This document shows, in pieces, positions 6,234-7,798 of a DNA stretch of 7,798 nucleotides. Made by a program: the position numbers and the translations under genes. The notes beneath the pieces were generated by a model that had not been told where the DNA came from, did no database searches, and was given only the letters and a program-made list of their open reading frames with translations. Numbering within the stretch: the stretch's first letter is position 1; each line of letters starts with the position of its first letter. The stretch comes from JAVBKU01 sp031553875. Lineage in GTDB: Bacteria > Bacteroidota > Bacteroidia > Bacteroidales > Rikenellaceae. The stretch covers positions 1-7,798 of the forward strand of contig JAVBKU010000034.1 of NCBI GenBank assembly GCA_031553875.1, written 5' to 3'.

Positions 6234-7280
6234 ATGAAGACTACGCCCGCCTGCCCCATAGTGACCGCCATTGCCTCTTACGGCCTCTCCGGCAAGGTGT
6301 TCCACGCCCCTTTTATCGACGCCCACAGTGGCTTCGAGCTCCGTATGATAATGGAGCGGAGCAAGGACCTGAGCGCTGAACGCTACCCCTCGGCGCGGAT
6401 AGTACGCTCGTTCGACGAGATATTGCAGGATAAGGACGTTGAGCTGGTGGTTGTCAATACGCCCGATTTCACCCATTACGACTACGTTAGACAGGCCCTG
6501 AATGCGGGCAAGAACGTGGTGGTGGAGAAGCCTTTCGTTTTCACCTCGGCCGAGGCCCGCGAACTTATAGATATAGCCAATCGTGAGGGCCTGTTGCTTA
6601 CCGCATTCCAGAACCGCCGCTTCGACGGCGATTTCATGACCCTGCGCAAGGTGATGGAGTCCGGTACGCTCGGCCGTATCGTGGAATTCCGCAATACGAT
6701 GCAGCGCTACCGTCCGCAGGTGGCCGAAGGGTCGTGGAAAGAGACGGCTGTCGGCAATGTGGGCACGGTGTACAACCTCGGGCCGCACCTCGCCGACCAG
6801 GCCCTGAAACTCTTCGGAATGCCGCGCAAATTGTGGGCGAGGGTAGACAAGCAGAGGGACGGCGCCCAGGTAGACGATTATTTCAGCGCTACGTTGCTTT
6901 ACGACCGCCTGACTGTGCATCTTTGTTCCGGCTACCTGATATGCGAGGAGGGTCCCCGCTTTGCCCTGCATGGGGTAGGAGGATCGTACGTTAAATATGG
7001 CACCGATCCACAGGAAGAGAGACTCAGGGGCGGCGCGTTATTAGGGTCGCGCGTGATGGGCCGCGAGGATGAAGCCTTCTACGGAACGCTCAATGACAAC
7101 GACGGCCGCAGGCCCTATCCCACGGTCGACGGCGACTACGGCCTCTACTACGAAAATATTTACAGGGTATTGCGCCATGGCGCCAAGCCCGAGGTGACCC
7201 ACGGGGATATGATAAATGTAGTCCGCCTACTGGAAGCTATCGTCGAAAGCGACCGTAACGGCGCGGCGGTGGAATTGTAA
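6234..7280 (+). CDS. Gfo/Idh/MocA-family NAD(P)-dependent oxidoreductase
   Basis: The 348-residue cytoplasmic protein has an N-terminal Rossmann domain (about 8-125) and a C-terminal Gfo/Idh/MocA domain (about 130-345). Diagnostic motifs are VVVEKPF (95-101), which carries the family's catalytic Lys99, and NLGPHLADQALKLFG (181-195), with the active-site His185. The segment YGLSGKVFHAPFI and the NLGPH motif place it near the E. coli YdgJ and scyllo-inositol-type dehydrogenases. The true substrate, a sugar or inositol, cannot be determined. The glycine-rich dinucleotide loop reads SYGLSG (15-20), with Ser replacing the first Gly of GxGxxG; the other two glycines are kept. The ATG at 6234 gives a normal N-terminus. 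The gene stands alone with its own promoter candidate and terminator, so context gives no pathway. YdgJ-like proteins are often annotated only at family level. Confidence 0.93.
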   Translation: MKTTPACPIVTAIASYGLSGKVFHAPFIDAHSGFELRMIMERSKDLSAERYPSARIVRSFDEILQDKDVELVVVNTPDFTHYDYVRQALNAGKNVVVEKPFVFTSAEARELIDIANREGLLLTAFQNRRFDGDFMTLRKVMESGTLGRIVEFRNTMQRYRPQVAEGSWKETAVGNVGTVYNLGPHLADQALKLFGMPRKLWARVDKQRDGAQVDDYFSATLLYDRLTVHLCSGYLICEEGPRFALHGVGGSYVKYGTDPQEERLRGGALLGSRVMGREDEAFYGTLNDNDGRRPYPTVDGDYGLYYENIYRVLRHGAKPEVTHGDMINVVRLLEAIVESDRNGAAVEL

Positions 7281-7298
7281 AGGGGAGGGATTATGAAT

Positions 7299-7335
7299 AG
7301 GCCCGGGCTTGTAAATACAAGACCGGGCCTGTTTT
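7299..7335 (+). terminator. Rho-independent terminator of the oxidoreductase
   Basis: AGGCCCGG (7299-7306) pairs with CCGGGCCT (7323-7330). The stem continues past one G-A mismatch with CTTG/CAAG around a 6-base loop. TTTT follows at 7332-7335. It begins 19 bases past the stop codon. Confidence 0.8.
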
Positions 7336-7371
7336 ATAAGATGCTCATTGAGTATATGCCTTCCGCCAATT

Positions 7372-7519
7372 GCTGATATTCACGCCCGGACAGGGGTCGA
7401 GGGAATCCGTTAAAAAACGACGCTGTGTCTAACGACTGTTAGACAGGCCGCAAGCCTGGCTAAAAAGGAGGAGTTCGACGTTTTAGGATGTACGAAGGCC
7501 CCTGTCAGTGAATATCCGC
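7372..7519. repeat. Nested inverted-repeat element, possible structured RNA
   Basis: This region has no credible gene but contains nested complementary segments. From outside inward, GATATTCAC (7375-7383) pairs with GTGAATATC (7508-7516), flanked by GC/GC across one mismatch. Next, GACAGGGG (7389-7396) pairs with CCCCTGTC (7499-7506), TCG (7397-7399) with CGA (7493-7495), ATCC (7405-7408) with GGAT (7486-7489), and AAAACG (7414-7419) with CGTTTT (7479-7484). The core holds two adjacent hairpins: GTCTAAC/GTTAGAC with a 4-base loop (7427-7444) and CAGGC/GCCTG (7444-7458). The ordered nesting argues against chance. It could be a mobile or repetitive palindromic element or a noncoding RNA; the strand is undetermined and no family is recognised. 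Confidence 0.55.
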
Positions 7520-7535
7520 AGGCGGCACTTTTTGG

Positions 7536-7561
7536 GTACCTTTTGTGTGCACAAAAGGTAC
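7536..7561. repeat. 11-bp perfect palindromic hairpin
   Basis: GTACCTTTTGT (7536-7546) pairs perfectly with ACAAAAGGTAC (7551-7561) around GTGC. The same symmetry continues into the loop at sequence level. It sits 16 bases after the 7372-7519 element, probably as part of the same intergenic repeat region. It has no terminator-like context, since no gene precedes it on either strand. Confidence 0.7.
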
Positions 7562-7591
7562 AGAGATGAATGTTGATTTTATAGTAATTCG

Positions 7592-7702
7592 TTTGCCTTC
7601 CTACTTTTAGCTTCGCTTTCATTTCTCGCGACTCGGCATAGTCCGCAAGCGGTCTCTGCCCTCACTGCTCGAAATGTTGTCATTGCCCCAAAAGTAGGCA
7701 AA
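7592..7702. repeat. Long-range inverted repeat with inner hairpin
   Basis: The left arm (7592-7608) and right arm (7690-7702) share TTTGC plus CTACTTTT in inverted orientation. That is 13 paired bases, with a 4-base insertion in the left arm. The 81 bases between them hold an imperfect hairpin, GGCATAG..CCG (7635-7645) with CGG..CTCTGCC (7650-7660). No protein gene is credible here. The layout resembles a small palindromic intergenic repeat; the host family is not recognised. Confidence 0.5.
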
Positions 7703-7720
7703 AGGTCTAGCCGCGTCTTC

Positions 7721-7798
7721 TGCCGGGGTCTCTTCCGGGAGCTTCCCTCGTTACACGATAACTGAGGGTGATCTCCCTCACGAGACCTATTTCCGGCA
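7721..7798. repeat. Stem-closed structured element at the right edge
   Basis: TGCCGG (7721-7726) pairs with CCGGCA (7793-7798). Directly inside, GGTCTC (7727-7732) pairs with GAGACC (7782-7787), leaving a 5-base bulge on the 3' side. Within the enclosed segment, GAGGG (7764-7768) can pair with CCCTC at 7745-7749 (extended by GTTA/TAAC) or with CCCTC beginning about 7775 (TGAGGG/CCCTCA). These options exclude each other. The closing stem ends exactly at the window edge, so the element may extend further. Confidence 0.45.

Noticed and set aside
5613..6971. Long minus-strand open frame (452 codons) across purU's 5' half, the divergent gap and part of the oxidoreductase
   Set aside because: It crosses two well-supported genes with recognised domains and the promoter region between them. 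Its translation has no family motif and is rich in Arg/His, typical of an out-of-frame reading of GC-rich DNA.
7427..7444. GTCTAAC/GTTAGAC pair matching integron attC core-site patterns (RYYYAAC...GTTRRRY)
   Set aside because: Only 4 bases separate the cores, so there is no room for the inner L boxes and variable stem of an attC site. No integrase or cassette is present. It reads as an ordinary hairpin.
7410..7622. 70-codon minus-strand frame in the gene-free tail
   Set aside because: It overlaps several inverted repeats, has no recognised domain and no promoter-like element, and its reading is explained by the repeat sequence. A small protein cannot be fully excluded.

Overview
The window reads as chromosomal DNA of a member of the Bacteroidota, probably Bacteroidales. 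The main sign is promoter grammar: two genes carry the phylum's TAnnTTTG -7 element just before their start codons. The protein sequences fit this as well: a UvrA of Bacteroidota type, an MltD-like transglycosylase with a degenerate C-terminal LysM-like segment, and a CvfB-type S1 protein. The base composition looks moderately GC-rich by eye, which would suit an Alistipes/Rikenellaceae-like host. That narrower placement is a guess.

Layout. 1-149: low-complexity sequence with an 18-base C run, resembling a poor contig end. 150-3953, minus strand: a probable two-gene unit in which a secreted lytic transglycosylase is followed 57 bases later by uvrA. 3954-4161: a divergent promoter region. 4162-4992, plus strand: a CvfB/YitL-type S1 RNA-binding protein. 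4993-5227: a convergent gap with a terminator for each flanking gene and a structured block between them. 5228-6103, minus strand: purU, formyltetrahydrofolate deformylase. 6104-6233: a second divergent promoter region. 6234-7280, plus strand: a Gfo/Idh/MocA-family NAD(P)-dependent oxidoreductase with its own terminator. 7336-7798: no credible gene, but a dense series of inverted repeats.

The five genes are ordinary housekeeping or metabolic functions: DNA repair, cell-wall turnover, RNA binding, one-carbon metabolism and a sugar- or inositol-type dehydrogenase. They do not form one pathway. Only the transglycosylase-uvrA pair looks co-transcribed.

The least explained sequence is intergenic. 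The 7372-7519 element has several nested long-range stems and two internal hairpins. It is followed by three more inverted-repeat structures up to the window edge. A smaller structured block lies at 5081-5152. These are the best candidates for undescribed repeats or structured RNAs. No clear new protein system, CRISPR array, tRNA, rRNA or transposase is visible.
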